Of a stretch of 64,000 bases of DNA, positions 27,105 to 36,055 are shown in pieces; position 1 is the stretch's first letter, and the number at the start of each line of letters is the position of its first letter. The position numbers were made by a program, and so were the translations under genes. The notes under the pieces were generated by a model. It searched no databases and had not been told where the DNA came from. It saw only the letters and a list, made by a program, of their open reading frames with translations. The DNA is from JASHVB01 sp963780805 (GTDB taxonomy: Bacteria; Pseudomonadota; Alphaproteobacteria; Acetobacterales; Acetobacteraceae): NCBI GenBank assembly GCA_963780805.1, contig CAWADP010000010.1:372001-436000 (forward strand). Direction: 5' to 3'.

Positions 27105-27491
27105 GATGCCTCTCCCCTCGCTGCGCGGCCTCGGCATGCATCAGCGGCCGCACCTTCCAGGTCATCCACATCCAATACCAGGCCGCGAAGGGACTGACGC
27201 TTGACTTTATGGCGACGCCGCCCCGTCCCATCATGGCCGGCCTTGACCCAGCCATCTACCCCGGCACTTGCGTGCATAGATGGCCGGGTCCCGGCCATGA
27301 CCGGAGGCGTTCGGGCGCCGTATGTCAATCTTTTCGCGGGTTGGTATGACGCTGCATCGCGCCAATCGCGGGCCAACCTATAGCGCAGCAGGGAACGACC
27401 CAAAACTTGCTTACTTTGTTACGTGCCAGACTGCCTTACGTTCCAGACTGCCTTACGTTCCAGACTGCCTTACGTTCCAGACTGCCTGCTG
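27105..27491. other. intergenic region with family C palindrome and tandem repeat
   Basis: No gene seen. It includes an inverted repeat at about 27232-27304 (CATGGCCGGCCTTGACCCAGCCATCTAC ... GATGGCCGGGTCCCGGCCATGA; family C) and the 17-base tandem array at 27419-27486 listed separately. Confidence 0.5.
27419..27486. repeat. 17-bp tandem repeat, four copies
   Basis: TTACGTTCCAGACTGCC is repeated four times head to tail; the first copy has G for T at one position. The array ends 5 bases before the stop codon of the flavin oxidoreductase gene, at its 3' end. No spacers, so not a CRISPR. Confidence 0.9.
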
Positions 27492-28574
27492 CTACGCCGC
27501 CGCGTTTACCAGTGGCAGTACCTTCTCCGCCATCAGCACCATCGATCGCCGCGCCAGCGGCGGATCGCGCCAGTCGTGCCCGGCATACAGCATGGTGCCG
27601 AACGGCCCGACTTCCTCGCGGAATGCGAGAATCTGGTCGGCGACGCTGTCCGGGGTGCCATGGATCACCAGCCGCTCGCATACGTCGTCAAGAGTCACAC
27701 TGTCGTCCGGCAGGTTCGGATTGGGCTTGAAGATCACCGCACGCCCCGCATTCAGCATCTTCGCCAGCAACTGGCTGTAGTAGAACCGGTACGGGCTGCC
27801 GGCGCCCAGCGCGTAGTCCCGCGCCGTCGTCGCATCGTCCGCCACGAACACGCTCTTGGCCACCCGCCAGTGCGCCGGGTCGGCGGTATGACCGCGCGTC
27901 GCGCACCCCTCCTGGTATTTCGGCCAGTGCGTCTTCACCCACTGCGGCAGCAGGAAATTCGCTGAGATGATGTCCCAGCCTTGCTCGCCCGCCTGCACCG
28001 CGCTGGGCGAGTGCGGGCTGACCACCGTGGTGATGATCGGTGGATGCGGCCGCTGCAGCGGCTTCGGCAGCACGCCCTGGCCGATCTCCGGCATCAGCGT
28101 TTGCGCGGTGGACACGTTCCAGTATTTGCCGCCGATGTCGTAGGGCGGCTTCGACCGCCAGATCTCCAGCACCTGCTGGATGCATTCCAGGAACATCTCG
28201 CCGCGCTGCGACCCGAGATTGCCGTACACCTCGGCATCCGACGGCAGCCCGCCGGGGCTGATGCCGAAATTGAACCGCCCCTCCAGCAGGTGGTCGAGCA
28301 TGGCGATTTCCGCGGCGATGCGGGCGGGGTGGGAATTTGGCAGGTTCACCGTGCCGGTGCCCAGCCGCATCTGCTTCACTTGGTCCACCAGGGTGGCGAT
28401 GAACAGGGCGCAGGAGGTGATGTTCTCGGCGGCGTCGGTACTGTGTTCGCCGCAATAGGCTTCGGTGAAGCCGAGTTCGTCGGCCAGGATGAAGGCGTCC
28501 CGATCCTCGCGCAGCGACGCCCGCCAGTCCTTGTCCAGCGGGTGGATCGGCATGGTGAAGAAGCCAAGCTGCAT
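27492..28574 (-). CDS. LLM-class flavin-dependent oxidoreductase
   Basis: 360 residues, luciferase-like monooxygenase TIM barrel (MQLGFFTMPIHPLDKDW at the start; ADELGFTEAYCGEHSTDAAENI; RLGTGTVNLPNSHPARIAAEIAMLDHLLEGRFNFGISPGGLPSD). It should use FMNH2 or F420 with oxygen. The closest feel is to alkanal monooxygenase-like and limonene monooxygenase-type proteins, but the substrate is not given by context. Start at ATG 28574, with GAAGGAAA upstream. Confidence 0.88.
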   Translation of the reverse strand: MQLGFFTMPIHPLDKDWRASLREDRDAFILADELGFTEAYCGEHSTDAAENITSCALFIATLVDQVKQMRLGTGTVNLPNSHPARIAAEIAMLDHLLEGRFNFGISPGGLPSDAEVYGNLGSQRGEMFLECIQQVLEIWRSKPPYDIGGKYWNVSTAQTLMPEIGQGVLPKPLQRPHPPIITTVVSPHSPSAVQAGEQGWDIISANFLLPQWVKTHWPKYQEGCATRGHTADPAHWRVAKSVFVADDATTARDYALGAGSPYRFYYSQLLAKMLNAGRAVIFKPNPNLPDDSVTLDDVCERLVIHGTPDSVADQILAFREEVGPFGTMLYAGHDWRDPPLARRSMVLMAEKVLPLVNAAA

Positions 28575-28650
28575 AAGATTTCCTTCGGCCCCCGGTCCAG
28601 CGCTAGCACCTGCACTCCGCGCCTGCCAATGTGCCAGCACGCGACGAGCG

Positions 28651-28723
28651 GGGCTGCGAAGCAATTTCACGGTGAGTTAGCACGTCACTCGCGGGAGATT
28701 GCTTCGCTGCGCTCGCAATGACA
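28651..28723. repeat. family A palindromic repeat
   Basis: A degenerate left arm (GGGGCTGCGAAGCAATTTCAC) and a perfect right arm (GGGAGATTGCTTCGCTGCGCTCGCAATGACA) enclose GTTAGCACGTCACTCGC. It sits between two minus-strand genes. Confidence 0.75.
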
Positions 28724-28739
28724 TCGCAGGCCTCGCCGG

Positions 28740-29756
28740 TCAGAACCGCGCGGAAACCTGCAGCGCGCCGTAGCTGAAGATCGAGCCTTCCTGGCCATGC
28801 CATGTCCTGGTCTGGAACACCTGCTGGTAGCTCAGCCGCATGCCCCAGATGATAACGGCAACACCGGCCTCGAACTCGCCGACCACCGGATAGATGTTCA
28901 CGTGCGGGCTGGAGGAGAAGGTGTTGCCGTTCAAGAACAGATTGTGCGCGACAGCCTGGCCGTCGCCGCCGATGAAAAGGTACCAGGCTGACGGGCGCGG
29001 GATGAAGACCGGGCTGCCCTCCAGGCTCGGCGGCAGGCGGTTCGGACCGAAATCCGCGTCGAGATTCTGTCCGATGCGCAACACCGCGCCAGCCTCGGCA
29101 TAGTCCAGCACGTTACCGACACCGGCCGAAACCGCCGGCAACACATCCGTGGCAAGGCTGCCGACAGCGCCGACCGGGATCCGCCATGTCCGCCCCCCCG
29201 AGATTTCCAGCGTCGGCTCGTCATGGAGCTGATAGCCCCAGCCTTGGTCCACATCCTGCCCGATCAGGCGATGGAAGGCATTCTGCACTTGCTCCCCCAG
29301 CGCGATCTCTCCCACCGCGCCGAGTTCGAGGGACAACGTGTTCTCCACGTTCGGTTGATCGTTGATCAGGCCGAAATGCAAGGCCAGGTAGCCGGCATAG
29401 GGACGCTGTTCCGGATTGGGCGGATTGGCAGCCGTGTCTTCCGGCGTGAAGATCTGCTGGAAGACGCCCAGGTTGATGCGATCGCTGCCAGGCCCCCATA
29501 GCCAGCGCGAGAACCCGGCCAGCGCGTCGGGCATTGCGCCGGGGGCCGAGGTCCAGTTGACACCCATGCCATTGGTGTAGTTGCGATCCGAAGGCGATGT
29601 GGGGGTGATCGAGGAATTCTCCAGCGAGAAGCTCCAGATCCCCGAGCTGTCATCCGGTGCCGTGGCGGCGCGCGCCGCCCGTGCGGGGAACAACAGGACC
29701 GCGAGAAGCAACAAGCGAAAGGGCGGTCGTATCGCCGCTGCCCAGGGCAGGGACAT
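28740..29756 (-). CDS. LpxR-like lipid A deacylase family protein (DUF2219)
   Basis: 338 residues with a signal peptide (ending AARA) and alternating beta strands of an outer-membrane barrel ending in phenylalanine (VSARF). Family marks: FSLENSSITPTSPSDRNYTNGMGVNWTS near the N-terminus with the conserved N-D-x-F/Y...D-x-x-Y-T-N-G pattern, RPYAGYLALHFG, LGAVGEIALGEQVQNAFHRLIG. LpxR removes the 3'-acyloxyacyl group from lipid A in Salmonella; whether this protein keeps that activity needs the active-site residues to be aligned. Start at ATG 29756. Confidence 0.85.
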   Translation of the reverse strand: MSLPWAAAIRPPFRLLLLAVLLFPARAARAATAPDDSSGIWSFSLENSSITPTSPSDRNYTNGMGVNWTSAPGAMPDALAGFSRWLWGPGSDRINLGVFQQIFTPEDTAANPPNPEQRPYAGYLALHFGLINDQPNVENTLSLELGAVGEIALGEQVQNAFHRLIGQDVDQGWGYQLHDEPTLEISGGRTWRIPVGAVGSLATDVLPAVSAGVGNVLDYAEAGAVLRIGQNLDADFGPNRLPPSLEGSPVFIPRPSAWYLFIGGDGQAVAHNLFLNGNTFSSSPHVNIYPVVGEFEAGVAVIIWGMRLSYQQVFQTRTWHGQEGSIFSYGALQVSARF

Positions 29757-29911
29757 GGTGGTGCAGCCTGTTAGAGGGACCAAATGCGGGACGGGGAAGC
29801 CATCGAACGAACGCCGCGGCAGCGCGGCGTTGCATTCGTGTTACAACATACCGGTGCTGCACGGCAACGCGAGGCCGCGTCAAGGGGCTTCACATGCAGG
29901 TCAACGTACGG

Positions 29912-30522
29912 TCATTGCGCCAGCTCCACCGTCTTGAAGTCCGCCGGGACAATGATCTCTAGCACTTCGCAGTCGTCGGAATAATCCAGCACGGTGTGCT
30001 CGATCCCCGGCGGCTGCAGCCAGCAGCTTCCGGCCTGCATCAATTGCTCGCCGTGCCCTGCGAATTCGTTTTTCACCCAGCCCTTCAGAACATAAACGAG
30101 CTGCAGCTCGGTCTCGTGGTAGTGCCGCTTGCGCACCTCGTCAGTGCAGGGCCCGAGGAACCGGATCACATGCGCCTGGCACAGGCCGGTGGTGGCCGCC
30201 GCAATGCCCAGGTCGCGATACAGCGCGTAGGTGCGCAGGCCGTCGGCGATGAAATCCGCCTCGTGGTGGTGGCTTACGGTGAATTGCTGCTTTGCACGCT
30301 TGCGCGCGGCGAGCGCGGGCTTGACGGCGGGCTTGGCGCGACGCGGCACCTGCCTGGCGGGTGGCTTCTTCGCCGGCCGCTTGACGGCCTCCTTCGCCTT
30401 GCGCGCCGGGTTCGTCTCGCGTGCCACGTTCGTCTTGCGCGCGGCCTTCGTCTTGCGCGCGGTCTTCCGGCTGATTTCTTCCGGCTGGTTGCGGTCTTCC
30501 GGCTGGTTGCGGTCCTGGCCAT
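29912..30522 (-). CDS. cupin-domain protein with lysine/alanine-rich tail, probable frameshift
   Basis: The C-terminal 125 residues are a single cupin (HHHEADFIADGLRTYALYRD ... RHYHETELQLVYVLKGW, GSCWLQPPGIEHTVL). Before it lies about 65 residues of Arg/Lys/Ala repeats (SRKTARKTKAARKTNVARE ... AKKPPARQVPRRAKPAVKPA) like a histone H1 tail. The good start (ATG 30522, GGGAGA upstream) is one frame off: one more A in the run at 30475-30477 would give MARTATSRKTATSRKKISRKT. Without it, translation needs an internal GTG or a start within the repeat. Function unknown. Confidence 0.7.
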
Positions 30523-30580
30523 GGTATCTCCCTGCAAAATTTGTCGCTTGTATGGTACTGCCGACGCTTCGCGTAGAAGC

Positions 30581-30665
30581 TGTCATTGCGAGCGCAGCGA
30601 AGCAATCCCCCGCGCGAGCACGCACGTCACGCGCGGGGGATTGCTTCGCTGCGCTCGCAATGACA
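30581..30665. repeat. family A palindromic repeat, full copy
   Basis: The most symmetrical copy: TGTCATTGCGAGCGCAGCGAAGCAATCCCCCGCGCG pairs with CGCGGGGGATTGCTTCGCTGCGCTCGCAATGACA around AGCACGCACGTCACG. It separates the cupin gene from the lactonase gene. Confidence 0.85.
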
Positions 30666-30730
30666 TTTGGAATGAGACTGCGAGACGGGCGCCGGCCGTC
30701 GGCGTCGGAGCATTGCGATTTGCCGTAACC

Positions 30731-31792
30731 TTACTCCACGGGGGTCAGCGTGATCGCGGAGGGGCTGCCGACGCTGATGCGCTGGCCTGCTGGCGCGATC
30801 TGCCCGGTCGCCTTGTTGACATGGAACGTGGTGATGTCGTCGTTGTCCTGGTTGGCCGAGAACAGAAAATTGCCCGCGGGATCGAGTGTGAAGAAGCGTG
30901 GCTTTTTGCCGCCGCTCGGCGTGGTACCGAGCAAGCTCAGCCGCCCGTCGCCGCCGATCGAGAACAAGGCGATGTCGTCGCGGCCGCGGTTCGACACATA
31001 GAGAAACCGTCCGTCCGGTGCGACGGCGATCTCCGCGGTGGTGTTCTTGCCCGCATGTTCTGGCGGCAGCGTGCTGATCACCTGTGCCTCGGACAGCGCG
31101 CCAGTGGCGGCGTCCCAACCATAGACGGTGACGGTCGAATCCAGCTCGTTGTTGACGTACAGCACCGGCAGCGACGGATGGAACATGCAATGCCGCGGCG
31201 CGGCGCCGGGACGCGATGCTACCGGCCCCTGTGCGGTCAGTTCGATGCGTCCCGCCGCGGCGTCGAAGCGGAACACGAAGGTGCAGTCGAAGCCCTTGTC
31301 CGGCACGATGATATAGCGGCCGCTCGGATCGAAAATCGCCGCGTGCGGATGCGACGACGCCTGCTGCACCGGATCCGGTCCCGGCTTCCCCGGAAGCGGG
31401 AAAAGCTGGTGCACGGGCAGCAGCCTTCCGTCCGGCTCCAGCGGCATGACCGCCACGCTGCCGCTGCCGTAATTGGCCACGACAAGATGCCGTGCATCGG
31501 GAGGCAGCGTCGTGTCTACCGGGTTGTTGCCCTGGCAAGGCATCTGGCTCAGCAGCGTGAGACGGCGGGTCCCGTGCATGATGCTGAACGCGCTGACATG
31601 ATCGCGTCCGCCGTGCACGGAATACAGCACGCGGCGATCGGGCCGCAGCGTGAACAGGGACGGGTTGGCGAGCCCGTCCACGTGCTGAACATGGGTCCAG
31701 GCATGGCTTTGCGGATCGATGCGATAGACATGAATGCCGTCGCCGCGGCCGTCTCGGTCCGCTGTCGTATAGCCGCCAACATAGGCGAACAT
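30731..31792 (-). CDS. lactonase family protein (6-phosphogluconolactonase-like beta-propeller)
   Basis: 353 residues of seven-bladed propeller as in the Lactonase PF10282 family (E. coli YbhE/Pgl type): FAYVGGYT at the start, LYSVHGGRDHVSAF, HLVVANYGSGSVAVMPL, SSHPHAAIFDPSGRYIIVPDKG, PRHCMFHPSLPVLYVNNELDSTV, ATAEIAVAPDGRFLYVSNRGRDDIALF. No signal peptide, so cytoplasmic. It may hydrolyse 6-phosphogluconolactone, but other family members have other substrates. GGAGG 5 bases before ATG 31792. The CbiX-like gene ends 18 bases upstream, suggesting one transcript. Confidence 0.85.
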   Translation of the reverse strand: MFAYVGGYTTADRDGRGDGIHVYRIDPQSHAWTHVQHVDGLANPSLFTLRPDRRVLYSVHGGRDHVSAFSIMHGTRRLTLLSQMPCQGNNPVDTTLPPDARHLVVANYGSGSVAVMPLEPDGRLLPVHQLFPLPGKPGPDPVQQASSHPHAAIFDPSGRYIIVPDKGFDCTFVFRFDAAAGRIELTAQGPVASRPGAAPRHCMFHPSLPVLYVNNELDSTVTVYGWDAATGALSEAQVISTLPPEHAGKNTTAEIAVAPDGRFLYVSNRGRDDIALFSIGGDGRLSLLGTTPSGGKKPRFFTLDPAGNFLFSANQDNDDITTFHVNKATGQIAPAGQRISVGSPSAITLTPVE

Positions 31793-31810
31793 GCGTTTCC
31801 TCCCGAGCAA

Positions 31811-32752
31811 TCAGACGTCGCGAGACCTGCCGGCATCGGCCGGGTCCCCGGCGAAGTTTGCGTCGCCATCGCCCGTCTCGCAATCACCGGGGGGCGGCGA
31901 CCAGGCGGCGACCTGGTCCAGGATGATGCGCAGCATGGCGGGGTCGTCGCCGATCGTTCCCAGGTCGAGCAACGGCGCGCCGTCCGTGCCGCGTTGCCTT
32001 TGCTCGGCCGCCAGCAGCGCCGGCAGGTCCTCGCGCACATGGCGGCCATCGCCGGCGAAGAAGCCGAGCACTGCCACTGGCAGCGTGCGCCAGTCTTGCA
32101 AGGCGTCCGCGACCAGCGGGGGTTCTTCCAGGAATGCGGCGCGCACATCGGCGAAATTGCCGGCTGTGGCGAGTGTTTCCACGTGGCGGTGCAGCGCCAT
32201 GGGGCGCCCGGGCGCCCGGGCCGAGCCATGCCCCACCAGTAGCACCGCGAAGCGCGCTGCATCGGCACCGCAGGCGCGCCGCAGGCGCGCCGCCGCGAGG
32301 GCGGTCAAGCCTGGATGCACGCCGACCGGCGGATGGTAGCGCAGGCGTTGGCTTGCCACGTCGCTTCGAGCGCATGTCACCGCGTCCCGTGATGGGCGTG
32401 GAATCGCGTCGGGCAATGCGCGAGGAATCGCCACCCGCACGAACCAGCCCTCCTCCATGAAGAATGGCACGACGTGCACGACAGGTGTGGCCAATCCTGC
32501 CAACGCTTCGGCTGCCGATGGTGTGGCGTTGAGAAATCCAACGGCCACTTCGGCAAAATGACCATGCTCGCGCAGCACGGCAGCGTGCGCGTACAACGCA
32601 CGATCGGCGCCGGGATAGCGCGCCGAACCGTGGGCGATCAGCAATAGCGCCTGATCGGACCAGCGCGGAACGGGATCAGCTGGCGATTGCGTGGCGACCC
32701 TCTTGAGACGGTCTTTCCGTGGGATCTTGCGGCATGCGTGGACAGACTTCAA
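31811..32752 (-). CDS. CbiX/sirohydrochlorin chelatase-like protein, two domains
   Basis: About 313 residues with two CbiX-type halves, each marked by a metal-binding HGSA loop: LLIAHGSARYPGADRAL near residue 35 and LLVGHGSARAPGRPM near 167. Family members insert cobalt or iron into sirohydrochlorin for cobalamin or siroheme. Start uncertain: no ATG in range; TTG 32752 or 32761 are possible. No other cobalamin gene is close. Ends 18 bases before the lactonase start. Confidence 0.75.
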   Translation of the reverse strand: MKSVHACRKIPRKDRLKRVATQSPADPVPRWSDQALLLIAHGSARYPGADRALYAHAAVLREHGHFAEVAVGFLNATPSAAEALAGLATPVVHVVPFFMEEGWFVRVAIPRALPDAIPRPSRDAVTCARSDVASQRLRYHPPVGVHPGLTALAAARLRRACGADAARFAVLLVGHGSARAPGRPMALHRHVETLATAGNFADVRAAFLEEPPLVADALQDWRTLPVAVLGFFAGDGRHVREDLPALLAAEQRQRGTDGAPLLDLGTIGDDPAMLRIILDQVAAWSPPPGDCETGDGDANFAGDPADAGRSRDV

Positions 32753-32780
32753 TGCGAGCAAGAGCGGGAATGCTCATCCC

Positions 32781-32880
32781 TGTCATTGCGACGATCGAAG
32801 CGACGAAGCAATCTCCCGCATGACAAAGCGAGGCTCATCACGAGGGAGATTGCTTCGTCGCTTCGATCGTCGCAATGACA
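32781..32880. repeat. family A palindromic repeat, long variant
   Basis: Arms extended by GACGATCGAAGCGACGAAGC: TGTCATTGCGACGATCGAAG at the left matches CTTCGATCGTCGCAATGACA at the right, a 40-base near-perfect stem. It lies between the 5' side of the CbiX gene and the 3' end of xerD. Confidence 0.85.
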
Positions 32881-32942
32881 GCGTCGATGACAGGCTCAAT
32901 GACAAGGGATTGGCCAGCGTCCTTAGTGGGATCGTAAATGCC

Positions 32943-33827
32943 CTACCCCGGCCGTGCCAGCGGATGGTGCGCCTCCACCAGCCGCTGCAGGCGCTCCGCC
33001 AGAACGTGCGTGTAGATCTGCGTCGTCGCGATGTCCGCGTGCCCCAGCAGGGTCTGCAAACTCCGCAGATCCGCACCGTGCGCGAGCAAGTGGGAGGCGA
33101 ACGAATGCCGCAGCACATGCGGCGACACGCGCGCCGGATCCAGTCCCGCGGCCAGCGCCACGTGCTTCAGCAACAGGAAGAAGCCCTGCCGTGTCATCGC
33201 GTGCCGCTTGTCACGACCGGGGAACAACCACCGGCAATCCTTGCCGGTTTCCGTCACCAGCGCGGCGGCGGCGTGTTTCGCGGCCTCGGTCAGCGGCACG
33301 ATACGTTCCTTGCCGCCTTTGCCGCGGATCAGCAGCAGCGCCGCATCGCCCGCCAGCGCACTGCGCGGCAGCGACAGCAGCTCCGATACGCGCATGCCCG
33401 TCGCATAGAGGATTTCCAGCGCCGCCAGCGCGACCACCCCCGGACGCCCCGCCTTCTCACCCGCCGCCTTCAGCAGCGCATCCACCTCTTGCTCACTCAA
33501 ATATTTCGGCAGCGCGCGTGGCAGGCGCGGCGTGTCGAGCAAGCAGGTGGGGTCGTCCGCGCGGAGCGACTCGCGCAGCAGGAAGCGATGGAACTGCCGC
33601 AGCGCCGACAGCCGCCGCGCGGCGGTGCGGGCAGATAGTCCCGCCGTGGTCATCCCTGCCATATACGCGTGCAGCGTCGCGGCATCGGCGCCCGCCACCG
33701 CCTGGCCGCGCGCCGCGGCAAACGACGCGAAGTCCTCCAGGTCCGCCGCGTAGGCCGCGAGCGTGTTGCGCGCAGCGCCGCGCTCGGCGACCAGCATCTC
33801 CAGGAACGCCTCGACGTGGCGGTCCAT
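32943..33827 (-). CDS. xerD: site-specific tyrosine recombinase XerD
   Basis: 294 residues, the usual XerC/D length. The SAM-like N-domain is followed by the catalytic domain with R146 (ATGMRVSELLSL), K170 (RGKGGKE), H237 and R240 (HVLRHSFASHLLAHGADLRSLQTLLGHADIATTQIYTHV), H263 and nucleophile Y272. With XerC and FtsK it resolves chromosome dimers at dif. Start ATG 33827; the longer upstream frame is an arginine-rich shadow. Divergence from aroK with a small gene between is a common alphaproteobacterial arrangement and supports XerD over XerC. Confidence 0.92.
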   Translation of the reverse strand: MDRHVEAFLEMLVAERGAARNTLAAYAADLEDFASFAAARGQAVAGADAATLHAYMAGMTTAGLSARTAARRLSALRQFHRFLLRESLRADDPTCLLDTPRLPRALPKYLSEQEVDALLKAAGEKAGRPGVVALAALEILYATGMRVSELLSLPRSALAGDAALLLIRGKGGKERIVPLTEAAKHAAAALVTETGKDCRWLFPGRDKRHAMTRQGFFLLLKHVALAAGLDPARVSPHVLRHSFASHLLAHGADLRSLQTLLGHADIATTQIYTHVLAERLQRLVEAHHPLARPG

Positions 33828-33828
33828 G

Positions 33829-34140
33829 TCAGTGCGTCTTCTGTGGCTGTGGCTGTGGCTGTGGCTGCGCCGGCGGCTGCGTCTGAGTTTGCGCGGGCGG
33901 TTGCGTCTGAGTTTGCGGCGCCGGCATCTGCGCCTGCGCCGGCATCTGCGCCGGCGCTGGCGTCGGCGCCTGGGTTGGCATCGGCGCCTGGGTCGGCATC
34001 TGCTCCTGGAATTTGTCGTTTGGCAGCGTCTTCTCCACCGCACGCTGCGGCGGATTGGGCGGGAACATGCCGAGATAGACCATGCCGCCCGCCACTAACA
34101 GCACACCGAGCGCCACGACGATCAGAAACACGCGGATCAT
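33829..34140 (-). CDS. small membrane-anchored Pro/Gln-rich protein
   Basis: 103 residues from ATG 34140. One membrane helix (VFLIVVALGVLLVAGGMVYLGMF, 4-26) followed by a periplasmic tail that degenerates into PTQAPMPTQAP and (TQTQPPAQ)n repeats, ending QPQPQPQPQKTH. The DNA shows six-base periodicity (GGCTGT) at 33843-33865. The stop is one base from the xerD start, so the genes are coupled. Proteins of this layout sit beside aroK/xerD in other alphaproteobacteria; function unknown. Confidence 0.75.
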   Translation of the reverse strand: MIRVFLIVVALGVLLVAGGMVYLGMFPPNPPQRAVEKTLPNDKFQEQMPTQAPMPTQAPTPAPAQMPAQAQMPAPQTQTQPPAQTQTQPPAQPQPQPQPQKTH

Positions 34141-34222
34141 GGACGCGGCCCCCCGCTCCTCGAATCGTTGCGCGAGCAACCCGCTGGGCTGCCCGCGACG
34201 CGCTGTGCTACCCTTGCCGGAC

Positions 34223-35917
34223 ATGACGCGCAACACTGACGTGAAGGAAGCCGTTTCCCTGCCTCATGCGCTGGCCGGACGCAGCCTGGCCGGACGCAGC
34301 ATCGTGCTGGTCGGATTGATGGGGGCGGGCAAGACATCGATCGGCCGGCGCCTCGCCGCGCGACTCGGCATGCCGTTCCGCGACGCCGACGCCGAGATCG
34401 AACTCGCAGCCGGCTGCACCGTCCCCGAACTGTTCTCGCGTTACGGCGAACGCGCGTTCCGCGACGGTGAGCGTCGCGTGATCCGCCGCTTGCTCGGGGC
34501 CGATCCGCTGGTGCTGGCCTTCGGTGGCGGCGCCTACATGGATCCGGACACGCGCGCCGCCACCCGTGCCGAAGCGGTCACCATCTGGCTGCGCTGCCCG
34601 TTGCCGACCCTGGTGCGGCGCGTGTCCGGACGCGAGCATCGTCCACTGCTGCATGGCGGCGACGCGGCGGAGATCCTGCAGCGGCTGGTCGATCAACGAT
34701 ACCCGATCTATGCGGAGGCCGACGTGATTGTCGATTGCGGCGACGAAAGCCCGGATACCACCACCAGCCAGGTGATGGACGCTCTGCTGGCCTGGCAGCC
34801 GCCACGGCGGCTGTCCGTGGTGCTGTCCTCCACCAGCTATGACGTGGTCATCGGCGACGATTTGCTGGCGCGCGCCGGCGCGCTGCTGGCGCAGGTGCTG
34901 CCACAGAAGCGCGCGGTGGTGGTGACCGACACGACTGTCGCCGAGCTGCATTTGCCTGCGCTGCAACGCGGCCTGGCGGAGACCGGCGTGGCGATGCAGC
35001 AGATCGTGGTCCCGGTCGGCGAGGCGTCGAAGAGCCTGCCGTCCTACCTGTCGGTGCTCGACCAGATGCTGGAGGCCCGGATCGAGCGCCGCACCACCGT
35101 CATCGCCTTGGGCGGCGGCGTGGTCGGCGACCTCGCCGGTTTCGCCGCCGCGACGGTGCTGCGCGGGGTGCCGTTCGTGCAGATCCCCACCACGCTGCTG
35201 GCCCAGGTCGATTCGTCGGTCGGCGGCAAGACCGCCGTGAACGCGCCGCAGGGCAAGAACCTGGTCGGCGCATTCTATCAGCCTCGCATGGTACTGGCCG
35301 ATACGGCGACGCTCGGCACGCTGCCGGTGCGCGAACTGCGTGCGGGATATGCCGAGATCGCCAAGGCCGGGATGATCGGCGATGCCGCGTTCTTCGACTG
35401 GTGCGAGCGCTGCGGCGCCGGCGTGGTCGGCGGCGACCGCGACGCGCAGGCCCAGGCGATCCTGCGCGCCTGCGCCTTCAAGGCCGCGGTGGTCGGCGAC
35501 GACGAACGCGAGGAAAAGCCCAACGACGGCCGCGCGCTGCTGAACCTGGGCCACACCTTCGGCCACGCGCTGGAGGCGGAATACGGCTACGACGGCGGCC
35601 TGCTGCATGGCGAGGGCGTCGCGGTCGGGTTGGGGTTGGCATTCAAGTTGTCGGCGCGGTTGGGGCATTGCTCGAGTGTCGACGCCGAACGTGTGGTGTC
35701 GCATGTCGCGTCCGTGGGGCTGCCGGCGGAATTGACGATGCTGAACAGGCGGTTCTCCGCCGCGACGCTGCTAGGGCATATGCGGCGCGACAAGAAGGTG
35801 CGGGACGGGGCTTTGAACTTCGTGCTGGCACGCGGTATCGGCCAAGCGTTCACCGCGAGCGACGTGCCGGTGGAGGCGGTGGTCGATTTGCTGCGAGATG
35901 AGGGGTGCGGGGTTTAA
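34223..35917 (+). CDS. aroK-aroB: fused shikimate kinase / 3-dehydroquinate synthase
   Basis: 564 residues joining two shikimate-pathway enzymes. N-terminal AroK: Walker A GLMGAGKTS (31-39), DADAEIE, GGGAYM (substrate site), WLRCPL, RPLL lid. AroB begins about residue 195 with the NAD-binding VVVTD and GGGVVGDLAGFAAATVLRG, DSSVGGKTAVN, EIAKAGMIGD, NLGHTFGHALE and HGEGVAVGL (zinc and substrate residues). AroB makes 3-dehydroquinate (step 2), AroK phosphorylates shikimate (step 5). In most relatives these are two adjacent genes; here no stop separates them. A 12-base duplication (GCCGGACGCAGC) near the start doubles the residues AGRS. Confidence 0.93.
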   Translation: MTRNTDVKEAVSLPHALAGRSLAGRSIVLVGLMGAGKTSIGRRLAARLGMPFRDADAEIELAAGCTVPELFSRYGERAFRDGERRVIRRLLGADPLVLAFGGGAYMDPDTRAATRAEAVTIWLRCPLPTLVRRVSGREHRPLLHGGDAAEILQRLVDQRYPIYAEADVIVDCGDESPDTTTSQVMDALLAWQPPRRLSVVLSSTSYDVVIGDDLLARAGALLAQVLPQKRAVVVTDTTVAELHLPALQRGLAETGVAMQQIVVPVGEASKSLPSYLSVLDQMLEARIERRTTVIALGGGVVGDLAGFAAATVLRGVPFVQIPTTLLAQVDSSVGGKTAVNAPQGKNLVGAFYQPRMVLADTATLGTLPVRELRAGYAEIAKAGMIGDAAFFDWCERCGAGVVGGDRDAQAQAILRACAFKAAVVGDDEREEKPNDGRALLNLGHTFGHALEAEYGYDGGLLHGEGVAVGLGLAFKLSARLGHCSSVDAERVVSHVASVGLPAELTMLNRRFSAATLLGHMRRDKKVRDGALNFVLARGIGQAFTASDVPVEAVVDLLRDEGCGV

Positions 35918-35937
35918 CAGGCGAAGCGGCGGCAAGC

Positions 35938-36052
35938 GCCTGCCGTCATGGCCGGGCTTGACCCCATGGACGTCAGGATAGGGTGGCGCCGGAGAAGGCT
36001 ACTCCCCCTCCCCTTGTGGCCCCTTGTGGGAGGGGGCCGGGGGGCGGGGTCG
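35938..36052. repeat. half family C and half family B repeats
   Basis: GTCATGGCCGGGCTTGACCCC at 35945-35965 is a lone arm of family C. It is followed by a family B piece (CTCCCCCTCCCCTTGTGGCCCCTTGTGGGAGGGGGCCGGGGGGCGGGG). Both lie between the 3' ends of convergent genes. Confidence 0.6.
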
Positions 36053-36055
36053 CAA

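Noticed and set aside
27419..27486. CRISPR-like array
   Set aside because: The 17-bp units are contiguous, without spacers, and no cas gene is near.
30627..31883. 418-codon frame overlapping the lactonase gene
   Set aside because: Same-strand shadow of the lactonase and CbiX-like genes, Arg-rich with no domain.
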